Counted from the first letter of the stretch, positions 18,121-27,727 are shown. The stretch is DNA of 64,000 bases from Bacteroidota bacterium (GCA_026391355.1 JAPLDH010000077.1:62001-126000); one strand, 5' to 3'. Notes: a model not told the origin generated them from the letters alone. Translations and numbers: made by a program.

Positions 18121-19092
18121 ATGGCATCGATTAGTTTGTATATCGTTGAGGATGAATTAATTATTTCTCACGATTTAATGACAAAACTTACCGACCTTGG
18201 CTATAAAGTTCTTGGAATGGATACCAAGGGAGAAAACGCCGTGGATAATATTTCGGTATTGGCACAGAACAAGAATGAGCCAGATATTGTGATTATGGAT
18301 GTAAAACTTGCGGGCAAAATGGATGGTATCGAAGCAGCAAGGATGATTACTGAGAACTACAATTGCGGGATTATTTTCCTTACTTCAATGAACAAAAGTG
18401 AAGTATTCTCCAAATCATTTTCCCTGAAGCCGTACGCATATCTTTTTAAACCGGTGGATATTGACCAGATTAAAGCTGCTATCGAAGTTGCTAACTACCA
18501 GCGAAATCTGGAAATTACCAATGAGCATATTATTTCGGACTTAAAGAATGAAATTGAACAGCGTAAAAAAGCAGAAAAAGAAAAGAATTTACGTTTGCAG
18601 GAACGTATCCGGGCTGAACAAAGGATCAACCAATTAATGAAACAGAAGCATCAGATGGAGATGGATCTTATTAACCGTGAACTTGCCACATCATCCATTT
18701 TTATCTCTCAGAAAAATAAGATTATCGGGTTGATCCGTAAAGATATTAACCGGCTCCTGAGGACTGATAAGAATATCAATAAGGTGGATATAACAAGGGT
18801 ACTGAAAACCATCGATGAAAATGTTAAATTCGACAATGACTGGTACAGGATCAAAGCTCATTTTGAAAAGATCTATCCAGGCTTCTTTGACCGCTTGCGT
18901 AAAAAATTCCCCCAGTTAACGCCCAATGATCATAAACTTAGTGCATTGCTCAGGATGAACCTGAATACAAAAGAAATTTCCCACATTCTGAAAATCACTG
19001 CACCCAGTACCGAAATCTCACGTATCCGGTTAAGAAAGAAACTGGAGCTTGCCAAGAATGTCAACCTTACCCAGTTTATTTGTGACGTATAA
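18121..19092 (+). CDS. Response regulator with coiled coil and LuxR-like HTH
   Basis: A 323-residue protein. Residues 1-125 form a receiver domain with the acidic pair E10/D11, phosphoacceptor D60 in IVIMDVKLAG, T88 in FLTSM and K110 in LFKPVD. All key residues are present, so phosphorylation is plausible. A charged coiled coil follows (about 135-190, EIEQRKKAEKEKN). A C-terminal helical region (about 265-323) reads LTPNDHKLSALLRMNLNTKE, then ISHILKI, and ends with RIRLRKKLEL. This looks like the LuxR-type HTH found at the end of many Bacteroidota TPR and sensor regulators. No histidine kinase is next to it, so it is an orphan regulator here. It converges on the yebC-like gene 9 bases away. 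Confidence 0.85.
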   Translation: MASISLYIVEDELIISHDLMTKLTDLGYKVLGMDTKGENAVDNISVLAQNKNEPDIVIMDVKLAGKMDGIEAARMITENYNCGIIFLTSMNKSEVFSKSFSLKPYAYLFKPVDIDQIKAAIEVANYQRNLEITNEHIISDLKNEIEQRKKAEKEKNLRLQERIRAEQRINQLMKQKHQMEMDLINRELATSSIFISQKNKIIGLIRKDINRLLRTDKNINKVDITRVLKTIDENVKFDNDWYRIKAHFEKIYPGFFDRLRKKFPQLTPNDHKLSALLRMNLNTKEISHILKITAPSTEISRIRLRKKLELAKNVNLTQFICDV

Positions 19093-19101
19093 ACAAATGG
19101 A

Positions 19102-19842
19102 TTATAATTTTTCCATTAATTCATCTGTAAGGGTCAGATTATGGAAAACATTCTGAACATCATCATCATCTTCAATCACATCGATCAGCTTAAGCACTTT
19201 TTTAGCTGCATCCACATCAAGGGTTTCAGTGGTTTTGGGAATTCTTTGGAGAGAAGCGCTTTCGGGTTCTATTGCTAACTGCTCAAGTTTCTTCATCATA
19301 TTACCAAAATCTTCCATGGCAGTGGTAATCGTGAATAACCCTTCTTCCAGTATTATATCTTCGGCTCCTGCTTCAATCACCTCCATTTCAAAATCATCCG
19401 GATTCAGGGTTCCCTGGGGAACCACAAAAATACCTTTACGGTCAAACAAATAATTCAATGACCCGTTTTTGCCCATTTCTCCCCCATGTTTATTGAAATA
19501 GGCACGGATATTACTTACTGTACGCTGGATATTATCCGTCGTTGCTTCAACAAAAACAGCAATACCATGGGGACCTTTCCCTTCGTAAGTAGTTTCCAGA
19601 AGTGCAGCAGAGTCTTTTTCAACTCCTTTATTGATGGCCCGCAAAATGGTTTCTTTGGGCATGCTTGACCCCTTTGCATTGGCAATGGCCAATCGAAGCC
19701 GCGGGTTATGCTCCGGGTCGGGTCCTCCATCCTTTACTGATATCGTAATATCTTTTATAATCTTAGAGAATATCTTCGACCGCTTTGCATCCAATGCTCC
19801 CTTTTTCCTTTTTATAGTTGACCATTTATTATGCCCTGACAT
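19102..19842 (-). CDS. YebC/PmpR/TACO1-family regulator
   Basis: A 246-residue protein with the invariant YebC start SGHNKWSTIKRKKGALDAKR (residues 2-21) and the core GxGPxG-type stretch TYEGKGPHGIA. The NKHGGEMGKNGSLNYLFD segment is also typical. Family members act as transcriptional regulators in some bacteria and as translation factors easing ribosome stalling in others (YebC/TACO1). Which applies here is unknown. Length and motif order are normal. It is transcribed alone, toward the response regulator gene. Confidence 0.95.
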   Translation of the reverse strand: MSGHNKWSTIKRKKGALDAKRSKIFSKIIKDITISVKDGGPDPEHNPRLRLAIANAKGSSMPKETILRAINKGVEKDSAALLETTYEGKGPHGIAVFVEATTDNIQRTVSNIRAYFNKHGGEMGKNGSLNYLFDRKGIFVVPQGTLNPDDFEMEVIEAGAEDIILEEGLFTITTAMEDFGNMMKKLEQLAIEPESASLQRIPKTTETLDVDAAKKVLKLIDVIEDDDDVQNVFHNLTLTDELMEKL

Positions 19843-19939
19843 AAACCTGAATTTTTACTTATATTAATATTTTATGACTGAATATCTTATTTCACGGTAA
19901 AATTAGTAAAAAAATAATTTCTCATACAAAAACGATTGG

Positions 19940-19947
19940 TAAATTTG
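19940..19947 (+). promoter_or_regulatory. -7-like promoter box before the Ig-like lipoprotein gene
   Basis: TAAATTTG fits the Bacteroidota -7 box; a TTTC 18 bases upstream is a weak -33 box. Transcription would begin near 19954, that is after the TTG at 19936 and before the ATG at 19978. This supports the ATG as the real start. Confidence 0.4.
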
Positions 19948-19977
19948 AAGACACAATTGTTACCTCAAATCTCCCAC

Positions 19978-21765
19978 ATGCTGTTGTATAAGAAATCTAT
20001 ATTCTTCCTTCTGTTATCATTCATCATTATCCTGCTGAACCATTGTGCCAATCCGGTTTCACCCCAGGGAGGGAAAAAAGACATCATCCCGCCTAAACCT
20101 GTTTTCTTTTTCCCCCCTAACTTTTCAACAAGCTTCCACGACAGGAGAATTAAAATAACCTTTGATGAGTTTATACAACTTAAGGAACCGAAAACCAAAA
20201 TCACAATTTCTCCGCCCCTGTTGCCTAACAGTGATTTTATTCTTCACGGGAAATCCCTGGTGATAAAGATGGACGACAGCCTGCAAACCAATACAACCTT
20301 TTCATTCAATTTTGGTGAATCAATATCCGACCTCACGGAAAACAATGTTCTGCACGATTTCAGCTATGTCTTTACAACCGGAACCCACATCGATTCATTA
20401 AGTCTCAAAGGGAAAATCATTGATGCTTTCGATCTTACACCACAAAAAGATATTTTTGCGCTGCTCTATATCAATGAGAATGATACAATTCCTTTCGATT
20501 CCCTTCCATGTAAGGTCAGATCATATTATATGGCAAGAACCAATGATAAAGGGGAATTTATCCTTCATAACCTGAGAAATAAACCATATAAGCTCTTTGC
20601 ACTCAAAGATATAAACTCAAATTATTTGTATGATCTTTCAAGCGAGAAAGTAGCATTCCTCGATAGTCTGGCAACCGGAACATTCATCCCGCCCGAATTT
20701 GCAGATTCAACCAATAAAAAGGATACACTTGTTATAAAGGATAAACCAGGAAGACCTGATTCAGCAATTCTAAAAAATAAAGTGGAGAAGAAAGATACGA
20801 TAAAAAACGGACATATATCATTCCCGTCATACACTTTGCATCTTTTTGAACAGATCGATTCAACCCAGAAACTGTTAAAATCAGAGATGGTACAGAAAAA
20901 CGAAGTCCGTTTTGTTTATAAGTTTCCTGCCCTTGATCCTGAATTCACCCCATTGAATTTCACCCCGGAAGGCACCTGGAAAATAATGGAATTCTCAAAA
21001 AAAAGGGATACCGTTCTTCTCTGGTTAATGTCTATTCCAAAGGATTCCCTGATTGTTGAGATCAAAGACAAAGGAAGAAAAACTGACACCGTATCCCTGG
21101 GTTTAACCGTAAAAAGTAAAAAGAGAAGATCATCAGGAAAAGAAAATGAAAAACCTGATCGGCTGGATCTGGGTACAACTTTTTGGGGAGGTCACCTAAA
21201 CCAGTTCTGGGGAGATCCGGAGATCATTAGTTCCTTCCCATTGTCACACGCTGTTTTTTCCAGGTTCTTATTGGTCGATAATAAAGATACGATTCATGTA
21301 ATGGCAAATTTCCGCGATTCATTGAAAAGGAATATTATTATTCATTATAAGTGGAAAGAGGAGGCCAGGTATTTGCTTATTATTCCTGATTCCGTTCTGT
21401 TTTCCATAAACGGATTAACAAACGATTCCCTGAAACTCGATTTTCAGGCGCTGGCATTGAAAAACTTCGGATCTATCCGTATGGAGATCACTCCTGAAAC
21501 AAAGTCTGGAACATACATTATCCAACTCCTTGATGATAAAGAGAATATTCTTCGTCAGAGCAGAATCACTCAAAAAGAAAAGATTGAATTTAATTACCTG
21601 TTTCCCGGAAAATATAAAATTAAAGCCATTCTTGATCGTAATAACAATGGCCGGTGGGATTCAGGGATTTACCTTAAACACCTGCAACCTGAAGAAGTTT
21701 TTTACTTCCCCAAAATAATTGAGGTCAGAAGCAATTGGGATGTTGAAGAAACATGGACTTTATAA
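19978..21765 (+). CDS. Lipoprotein with bacterial Ig-like (Big_5) domain
   Basis: A 595-residue exported protein. From the ATG at 19978 the signal peptide has a hydrophobic core (residues 8-20) and a relaxed lipobox LLNHC with C23 as the lipidation site. An in-frame TTG at 19936 would add 14 residues that do not look like a signal. Residues about 30-130 form an SbsA-type Ig-like domain (PVSPQGGKKD, FDEFIQLKEP, SFNFGESISD, FSYVFTTGTHIDS). Later parts are beta-rich, with a carboxypeptidase-like stretch near the C-terminus (KIKAILDRNNNGRWDSG). Such proteins are common in Bacteroidota outer membranes, and their function is not established. It converges on the arsR-like gene. Confidence 0.85.
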   Translation: MLLYKKSIFFLLLSFIIILLNHCANPVSPQGGKKDIIPPKPVFFFPPNFSTSFHDRRIKITFDEFIQLKEPKTKITISPPLLPNSDFILHGKSLVIKMDDSLQTNTTFSFNFGESISDLTENNVLHDFSYVFTTGTHIDSLSLKGKIIDAFDLTPQKDIFALLYINENDTIPFDSLPCKVRSYYMARTNDKGEFILHNLRNKPYKLFALKDINSNYLYDLSSEKVAFLDSLATGTFIPPEFADSTNKKDTLVIKDKPGRPDSAILKNKVEKKDTIKNGHISFPSYTLHLFEQIDSTQKLLKSEMVQKNEVRFVYKFPALDPEFTPLNFTPEGTWKIMEFSKKRDTVLLWLMSIPKDSLIVEIKDKGRKTDTVSLGLTVKSKKRRSSGKENEKPDRLDLGTTFWGGHLNQFWGDPEIISSFPLSHAVFSRFLLVDNKDTIHVMANFRDSLKRNIIIHYKWKEEARYLLIIPDSVLFSINGLTNDSLKLDFQALALKNFGSIRMEITPETKSGTYIIQLLDDKENILRQSRITQKEKIEFNYLFPGKYKIKAILDRNNNGRWDSGIYLKHLQPEEVFYFPKIIEVRSNWDVEETWTL

Positions 21766-21778
21766 ATCCATTTCCTGT

Positions 21779-22075
21779 TTATGAATTACAGCAATTGATG
21801 CAATCTACTAAACGGGTCAGTGCATCATATTTAAGGGAATAAAGTATCATTTTCCCTTCTCTTTTTGATTCCAGTAAACCTTTATTCTTCAATATATTCA
21901 AATGATGAGATGCAGAAGCTTGCTCAATGTTCAGTTTTTCATATATTTCCGTAACTGTGAGTCGTTTGTTTTGAGTGAGGAGATCTACAATAGCAATCCT
22001 CATCGGATGAGCAACAGCTCTTAACTTACTGGCAGCCCTTTCCAACTTTTCAATATCAATATGTGCCTTTTTCAT
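21779..22075 (-). CDS. ArsR-family winged-helix transcriptional regulator
   Basis: A 98-residue regulator with the ArsR pattern LRAVAHPMRIAIVDLL, the recognition helix EQASASHHLNILKNKGLL (about 49-66) and the wing SKREGKMILYSL. The C-terminus CINCCNS contains three cysteines, which could serve as a metal or redox sensor, but the classic ELCVC metal motif of ArsR is absent. It follows adenine deaminase by 80 bases on the same strand. Its target is unknown. An AT-rich tract and a -7-like box lie just upstream. Confidence 0.9.
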   Translation of the reverse strand: MKKAHIDIEKLERAASKLRAVAHPMRIAIVDLLTQNKRLTVTEIYEKLNIEQASASHHLNILKNKGLLESKREGKMILYSLKYDALTRLVDCINCCNS

Positions 22076-22105
22076 CGTCGTAATGAATTAGAATAATGTT
22101 TTATG

Positions 22106-22113
22106 CAAAGATA
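22106..22113 (-). promoter_or_regulatory. -7-like promoter box before the ArsR-type gene
   Basis: On the minus strand TATCTTTG matches TAnnTTTG, 30 bases before the ATG at 22075. The CAAA at 22126-22129 is too close (12 bases) to be a standard -33 box. The flanking tract 22125-22155 is almost pure A/T with partial symmetry, a plausible regulator-binding zone. Confidence 0.35.
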
Positions 22114-22155
22114 AACAATATTAAACAAAAATAAATATATAAATATATTATTAAT

Positions 22156-23799
22156 TTAGAATCCTTCTACGAACAGGTCAGTGAAGTCAAAGCTGTTGAC
22201 ATCAAATAACCCTTTGTCGCTTATCTTCAATTCAGGAATTACAAGCAAAGCCATAAATGAAAGTGTCATATAAGGTGCTTGTAATGAGGTTCCGAGATTT
22301 TTAACCTCGCGGTTGAGTTGATCATACAATTCAGCAACCTGATAACCATCGCAAGGTGACATGATACCCGCTACCGGCAAAGGAAGAATGATCTTTTGCC
22401 AGGTATCAGCCAGTGAGATTCCCCCCTTCGCTTCAGAAACCATGTTTATGGCTTCAACGATTGAACGGTCATCAGTTCCAACTGCAATAATGTTATGACT
22501 GTCGTGTGCAACACTCGATGCAATTGCTCCGCGTTCCAGTCCAAAGCCCCTGACAAATGCCACGACCGGTGGAGCATCCCGGTAACGGTCCTTAACAACA
22601 ATCTTCAGAATATCCCGGGCCATATCGCTGACCACTTCACTGCCAGCAATTTTAGGTTCCATTAGTAACTGCCGGGTTATCAACTGCCCATCCATGGCTT
22701 CCATCACCCTTATATGCGATCCTTTCTGGAGAATGCGTATATCAGATTCCTGCATGAGGGAAGCATTAAACGTATTCAAAGATGTTTCCTTTATTGTAGG
22801 GATCAGTGATTTCCCGTTTTCAGCAACTTTTCCCCCATCGACATATGTTGCAAGAATATTAAAGTCATCCAGGTTATCTGCAACGATGAAATCAGCGGGA
22901 TCTCCAGGACGCAAAAGCCCTGCATCCAGTTTATAGTGAACCACCGGATTCACCGTGCATGCCCTTAAAGTATTCATGATGTCATATCCTTTGCCGATCG
23001 ATCTTTTTACAACCTCATTAATATGTCCTTTAACCAGATCATTGGGGTGCAGATCATCGGAACAAAACATAATGCTCTCAGGGAATTGATCAATCAATGG
23101 AGAGAGTGCCTCAAAATTCCTGGCAGCGCTTCCTTCCCTGATCAAAATCTTCATTCCATGTCCGATCTTCTCCCGGGCTTCATCGATAGTATAACACTCA
23201 TGGTCGGTTGTAATGCAAGACTCAATATAACGTTTTGCTTCCTCTCCTCTCAGTCCCGGGGCATGTCCGTCAACTGGCTTGTTGTACTTTCGTGCCAGGG
23301 CAATTTTTTGCATCACAACAGGGTCATTTCCCAGAACTCCGGGGAAATTCATCATCTCAGAAAGATATTTCACTTCATCCATCCTGAGAAGATCTTCGGT
23401 CTCTTTCAATCCGATCCCTGCTCCTGCAGTTTCAAAAGGGGTAGCCGGCACACAGGAAGAAGCGCCGAAACAGAACTTAAACGCCACTTTTTTTCCATTG
23501 GATATCATGAACCGGATACCTTCAATCCCCAGAACATTTGCAATTTCATGAGGATCAGACACTGTTCCAATCGTGCCATGTACAACAGCAAGACGTGCAA
23601 ATTCAGATGGAATAAGCATGGAGCTTTCAATATGAATATGGGCATCGATCAATCCCGGTAAAATGAAATTTGGCTGAACCTCCTCCGATTCCACGATCTT
23701 CTCAATTCTGCCCTCATTTACAATAATAACCCCTTTGAATATCCTCCGGTTAATTACATCCACGATATGACCGGAAATTTCGTACAATTTATTATCCAT
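22156..23799 (-). CDS. ade: Adenine deaminase
   Basis: A 547-residue amidohydrolase that converts adenine to hypoxanthine and ammonia in purine salvage. The metal motif LIDAHIHIESSM, the GTIGTVSDPHEIANVLG segment, the DGHAPG motif and FCSDDLHPNDL are those of Ade (YicP type) rather than of adenosine deaminase. The length fits the family (about 550-590). It starts 22 bases after rlmN ends, so the two are probably co-transcribed, with DUF4468 upstream. Confidence 0.95.
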   Translation of the reverse strand: MDNKLYEISGHIVDVINRRIFKGVIIVNEGRIEKIVESEEVQPNFILPGLIDAHIHIESSMLIPSEFARLAVVHGTIGTVSDPHEIANVLGIEGIRFMISNGKKVAFKFCFGASSCVPATPFETAGAGIGLKETEDLLRMDEVKYLSEMMNFPGVLGNDPVVMQKIALARKYNKPVDGHAPGLRGEEAKRYIESCITTDHECYTIDEAREKIGHGMKILIREGSAARNFEALSPLIDQFPESIMFCSDDLHPNDLVKGHINEVVKRSIGKGYDIMNTLRACTVNPVVHYKLDAGLLRPGDPADFIVADNLDDFNILATYVDGGKVAENGKSLIPTIKETSLNTFNASLMQESDIRILQKGSHIRVMEAMDGQLITRQLLMEPKIAGSEVVSDMARDILKIVVKDRYRDAPPVVAFVRGFGLERGAIASSVAHDSHNIIAVGTDDRSIVEAINMVSEAKGGISLADTWQKIILPLPVAGIMSPCDGYQVAELYDQLNREVKNLGTSLQAPYMTLSFMALLVIPELKISDKGLFDVNSFDFTDLFVEGF

Positions 23800-23821
23800 A
23801 CTATCAATTAATTAACAAAAA

Positions 23822-24883
23822 TCAACCTTCACGTTGATTTCTATCCTTTAATGCAAGTTGTCCACAGGCCGCCTCAATATCTTCCCCCCTGCTCTTCCTG
23901 ATATTCACAATCATGTTTTTCTTTTCGAGGAACTCTTTAAACGCAATTATTTTCCCGGATTCAGGTCGTTTAAAATCCAGGTCAGGAACCTGATTATATC
24001 CGATCAGGTTGATCTTAACAGGGAAACTTTTACAAAACTCTGCCAGGTTATGGGCATCTGAAAGAGAATCATTCATATTGGCAAACATAAGATATTCAAG
24101 GGTAAACCGTTTCCCGGTTTTCTCATGATAATACTTCAAGGCATCCCTGAGCTCTTCCAAAGGATATTTTTTGTTCAAAGGAACAATGATACTTCTTTTT
24201 ACATTATCAGCGGTGTGGAGAGAAATTGCCAGGTGAATTCTTAGATGGTCGTCGGCAAGTTTTCGGATCATATTGGGAATACCCACGGTGGACAAGGTTA
24301 TCCGTTGGGGTGACATACCCAACCCATCTTCTGAAGTGATCATTAATATAGCTCTTTTCACCTCCTCATAGTTCAGGAGTGGTTCTCCCATACCCATCAG
24401 TACAATGTTGGAAAGAGGTACATTAAAATGGTGAAGTGACTGGTTGGTCAGTTCAACCACCTGGTCAAATATCTCTGTGAATGCAAGGTTTCGCTTAAAA
24501 CCGAAAAGCCCTGTGGCGCAGAAAGTACAACCAAGCTGACAACCAACCTGAGAGGAAATGCAGGCAGTGGTGCGGTTTCCGTCAGGGATAAGGACACCTT
24601 CTATCATCAGTCTGTCATGAAGCCGGAATGTGCTTTTTACTGTACGATCGCGACTGATGTATTCTTTTTCGATGTGAAGAACAGGGAAACTAAAATGATC
24701 TTCAAGGATCTTCCTGACGGGTTTTGAGAGGTTGGTCATGTCGTTGATCGAACGGCAGGATTTTTTCCAAAACCACTCATAGACCTGATTTGCCCGGAAC
24801 GTTTTTTCATTCTGATCAGCAAAGAATTTTTCGAGATCGGTCAGCGACAGGGATCGTATGTCCTCTTTAATGTCACCATTCAT
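23822..24883 (-). CDS. rlmN: Dual-specificity RNA methyltransferase RlmN
   Basis: A 353-residue radical SAM enzyme that methylates C2 of A2503 in 23S rRNA and of A37 in some tRNAs. The iron-sulfur cysteines C115, C119 and C122 are in CQLGCTFC. The second cysteine pair needed for the methyl-cysteine mechanism should include the CGQL cysteine near the C-terminus (AACGQLA), which is present. The gly-rich MGMGEPL motif also fits. The gene starts 11 bases inside the end of the DUF4468 gene, indicating coupled translation. Confidence 0.97.
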   Translation of the reverse strand: MNGDIKEDIRSLSLTDLEKFFADQNEKTFRANQVYEWFWKKSCRSINDMTNLSKPVRKILEDHFSFPVLHIEKEYISRDRTVKSTFRLHDRLMIEGVLIPDGNRTTACISSQVGCQLGCTFCATGLFGFKRNLAFTEIFDQVVELTNQSLHHFNVPLSNIVLMGMGEPLLNYEEVKRAILMITSEDGLGMSPQRITLSTVGIPNMIRKLADDHLRIHLAISLHTADNVKRSIIVPLNKKYPLEELRDALKYYHEKTGKRFTLEYLMFANMNDSLSDAHNLAEFCKSFPVKINLIGYNQVPDLDFKRPESGKIIAFKEFLEKKNMIVNIRKSRGEDIEAACGQLALKDRNQREG

Positions 24884-25424
24884 CCTTTTTCTGTGTCTTG
24901 GGTTTCATTTCCTCCTTAAGCATTCTAACCAATCTCTGCATCACAGTATCAACCTGATAAAGATAGGAGTCGCACCTTGGGGTATAATCGGGATCCTTTG
25001 GATTCATCCATCTTTCGATCGGGTATCGCGAAATGGTTTTCAGGTTAAAGTCATTCAGGGTGTACCGGAATTTATTTTCCTTAAACTCCAGTCTAAGTGC
25101 ATAGGTAACAATACCACCATCCAGTTTGGTACTGTCCTTGTCAAAGTAATAGACACGTAATCTTCCGATCCCTTCAATTTTACCGTTGGCTTTGTCCATC
25201 ACATTTGCAACACTATTTGGATTTACATAAAAAACGCGCATCCATGCCATTCCCCGTTCAAACAGGATATCCTTCGTACCATCCTGGTTAACGACTTCCT
25301 GATATTTAAACAACTTTGTATCAGGATCCACAGGAGGTTTTCCTGTTTGACTGCCTTGTTGGGCAAACATAACACAAAAAGGCAGAATCAACAACAATAA
25401 GAAGGCTGTCATTCGCATATACAT
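24873..25424 (-). CDS. Exported DUF4468-type protein
   Basis: A 183-residue protein with a signal peptide (hydrophobic residues 7-21, cleavage after FA before QQG). A domain resembling DUF4468 follows, with a TBP-like fold (LFKYQEVV, FERGMAWM, ANGKIEGIGR, then RLEFKENKFRYTLNDF). The family is found almost only in Bacteroidota and has no known function. The gene overlaps rlmN by 11 bases. Upstream lies the groEL terminator. Confidence 0.75.
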   Translation of the reverse strand: MYMRMTAFLLLLILPFCVMFAQQGSQTGKPPVDPDTKLFKYQEVVNQDGTKDILFERGMAWMRVFYVNPNSVANVMDKANGKIEGIGRLRVYYFDKDSTKLDGGIVTYALRLEFKENKFRYTLNDFNLKTISRYPIERWMNPKDPDYTPRCDSYLYQVDTVMQRLVRMLKEEMKPKTQKKDEW

Positions 25425-25513
25425 AGATTTTAAATCGAAAATTCGTGTACAATATTAATAGTAAATACGAAAATCTGATCGCATTATTATAATTTATTTT
25501 TACAAATAGATAT

Positions 25514-25544
25514 AAAAAAACCCCGTTGTTCCCGGGGTTTTTTT
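25514..25544. terminator. Rho-independent terminator after groEL
   Basis: An A7 tract is followed by CCCCG-ttgttcc-CGGGG and a T7 tract, a GC stem with flanking A/T pairing. It lies 15 bases after the groEL stop on the minus strand. The symmetry would let it act in both directions. Confidence 0.85.
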
Positions 25545-25558
25545 ATTATGTCAACTGA

Positions 25559-27202
25559 TTAATACATGTCACCCATGCCGCTGCCATAGCCACCGGGGCC
25601 CATTGGCATCTTGGGTTCCTTTTCTTCCTTATGAGTCGCCAGTACACATTCGGTTGTCAAGAGCATGCCTGCAATGGAGGCAGCATTTTCAAGTGCGATA
25701 CGGGCAACCTTGGTAGGGTCGATAACACCAGAAGCAAACAGATTTTCATATTTCTCGGTCCTTGCATTGAATCCAAGATCATCTTTTCCTTCTTTCACTT
25801 TCTGTACGATCACAGAACCTTCAAGACCTGCATTTTCCACAATCTGACGAAGCGGTTCTTCAAGTGCCCTTTTCACAATTGAAATACCTGTGTTCTCGTC
25901 TTCATTATCGCCTTTCAGTTTTTCAATTGCCGTGATAGCTCTTATATAACCGACTCCACCACCCGGGATTATTCCTTCTTCAATAGCAGCGCGCGTTGCA
26001 TGCAGTGCATCATCGAAACGGTCTTTCTTTTCCTTCATTTCAACCTCGCTTGCTGCACCAACGTAGATAACAGCAACACCACCTGCCAGTTTTGCCAGTC
26101 TTTCCTGTAACTTTTCCTTGTCATAATCGGAAGTCGAAGTACCGATCTGGGCTTTAATCTGGTTGATCCTTGCAGCAATATCTGCTTTCTGTCCCTTGCC
26201 GCTTACGATCGTAGTGTTGTCCTTATCGATTGAGACTTTTTCAGCCTGTCCCAGGTACTGTAATGTTGTATCTTCGAGTTTATACCCTTTTTCTTCTGAA
26301 ATAACGGTACCACCTGTCAGGATTGCAATATCCTCGAGCATCTCTTTCCTTCTGTCGCCAAAACCCGGAGCTTTTACTGCAACAACTTTCAGGGAACCCC
26401 TGATCTTGTTGACTACCAGTGTAGCCAGTGCCTCTCCGTCAATATCTTCAGAAACGATGATCATTGGTCTGCCGGTTGCAACAACTTTCTCGAGTAACGG
26501 AAGAAGATCCTTCATAATCGAGATCTTTTTGTCATGGATCAGAATATAAGGGTTCTCATATACTGCTTCCATTTTTTCTGCATCGGTAATGAAATAAGGT
26601 GAGATATATCCCCTGTCGAATTGCATTCCTTCCACAACTTTCACGGTAGTTTCAATTCCTTTGGCTTCTTCGATCGTAATAACGCCTTCTTTTTTCACCT
26701 TTGTCATTGCTTCAGCGATCATTTTCCCAATGAAAACATCGTTGTTTGCAGAAACAGAAGCAACCTGCTCGATCAGATCGATGCTATCGCCTACTTGATG
26801 TGTCTGCTTTTTAAGGGAGGCGATGACTTCTGCAACAGCTTTATCGATGCCTCTTTTCAGATCCATCGGGTTTGCACCTGCAGTCACATTCTTCAAACCG
26901 GTTGTAAAAATTGCTTGCGCGAGTACAGTGGCTGTGGTAGTACCATCACCTGCCAGTTCGCTGGTTTTTGATGCAACTTCTTTCAACATCTGTGCGCCCA
27001 TGTTTTCAATGGGGTCCTTCAGTTCCACTTCCTTTGCAACCGTAACACCATCCTTGGTAATAACCGGAGCACCATATGATTTATCGATAATAACATTACG
27101 ACCACTCGGACCGAGTGTTACCTTAACGGCATTGGAAAGCTCATCAACACCCTTTTTCAAGGCCTCCCGTGCTTTTATATTAAAAACAATATCTTTTGCC
27201 AT
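25559..27202 (-). CDS. groEL: 60 kDa chaperonin GroEL
   Basis: A 547-residue chaperonin subunit that folds proteins in a double-ring chamber with GroES. Hallmarks are the start [14 protein letters not shown], the ATP loop [11 protein letters not shown] (residues about 86-96), [10 protein letters not shown], and the [12 protein letters not shown] segment. The flexible tail ends in [10 protein letters not shown], a variant of the Gly-Gly-Met tail. It is the second gene after groES with a 52-base gap and ends at a strong terminator. No CIRCE operator (TTAGCACTC-N9-GAGTGCTAA) is visible before groES, so heat control must use another signal. Confidence 0.98.
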   Translation of the reverse strand: MAKDIVFNIKAREALKKGVDELSNAVKVTLGPSGRNVIIDKSYGAPVITKDGVTVAKEVELKDPIENMGAQMLKEVASKTSELAGDGTTTATVLAQAIFTTGLKNVTAGANPMDLKRGIDKAVAEVIASLKKQTHQVGDSIDLIEQVASVSANNDVFIGKMIAEAMTKVKKEGVITIEEAKGIETTVKVVEGMQFDRGYISPYFITDAEKMEAVYENPYILIHDKKISIMKDLLPLLEKVVATGRPMIIVSEDIDGEALATLVVNKIRGSLKVVAVKAPGFGDRRKEMLEDIAILTGGTVISEEKGYKLEDTTLQYLGQAEKVSIDKDNTTIVSGKGQKADIAARINQIKAQIGTSTSDYDKEKLQERLAKLAGGVAVIYVGAASEVEMKEKKDRFDDALHATRAAIEEGIIPGGGVGYIRAITAIEKLKGDNEDENTGISIVKRALEEPLRQIVENAGLEGSVIVQKVKEGKDDLGFNARTEKYENLFASGVIDPTKVARIALENAASIAGMLLTTECVLATHKEEKEPKMPMGPGGYGSGMGDMY

Positions 27203-27254
27203 AGTTGAATAATTTTAAATTTAATTTTTCTTGTTAAACGATTATAAAATAGCA

Positions 27255-27608
27255 TTAAATGATCGCGAAGATGTCGGATTCCTTCATAATAAGATAGGCA
27301 ACACCATCGATAGTTATTTCAGTGCCTGAATATTTGCCATAAAGTACTTCGTCGCCAACTTTTACAGTCATGGATTCATCCTTTTTCCTTGTACCCACGG
27401 CACTGACAGTACCACCATCAGGGAGTGTGACTTTAAAATCAAATACTTCTAAAGATGGTTTCCCTAAGCCAACAGCTACAACTAATCCTTTTTGTGGTTT
27501 TTCTTTAGCGGTATCAGGAATGATGATTCCACCTGCCGTCTTTTCCTCAGCAGCAGCGGGTTGTATTAACACTCGATCTGCCGGTAAAGTAATTTTCAAT
27601 TTTGCCAT
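27255..27608 (-). CDS. groES: 10 kDa co-chaperonin GroES with an inserted roof segment
   Basis: A 117-residue GroES, longer than the usual 90-97. The N-terminal PADRVLIQP, the mobile loop [11 protein letters not shown] (21-31) that binds GroEL, and the C-terminal [18 protein letters not shown], ending SDIFAII, are normal. Between VVAVG (43-47) and KKDESM (75-80) lie about 25 extra residues ([24 protein letters not shown]). In ordinary GroES this position is a short beta-hairpin at the roof of the dome. The frame is intact and nothing suggests a sequencing error. It forms an operon with groEL. Confidence 0.95.
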   Translation of the reverse strand: MAKLKITLPADRVLIQPAAAEEKTAGGIIIPDTAKEKPQKGLVVAVGLGKPSLEVFDFKVTLPDGGTVSAVGTRKKDESMTVKVGDEVLYGKYSGTEITIDGVAYLIMKESDIFAII

Positions 27609-27727
27609 AATTTTTTATTTTAATGTGAAACTTATTTTTTTGTGGAGTAGAACCTATTTGTCACAATCTGTGCCAAAAAACAAAAATGCCTTTAAGTGGG
27701 ACATTATTTCAGTCGGAAAAAAGATTT

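Noticed and set aside
19936-19977. TTG start for the Ig-like lipoprotein
   Set aside because: It puts 14 residues before the signal peptide. A -7-like box lies after it, so the ATG at 19978 is better.
23023-23661. A 212-codon open frame on the plus strand opposite ade
   Set aside because: It lies wholly antisense to a well-supported adenine deaminase gene. The protein has no recognisable motif.
27609-27727. Search for a CIRCE operator before groES
   Set aside because: No TTAGCACTC-N9-GAGTGCTAA or close variant is present. The only strong palindrome nearby is the secG terminator.
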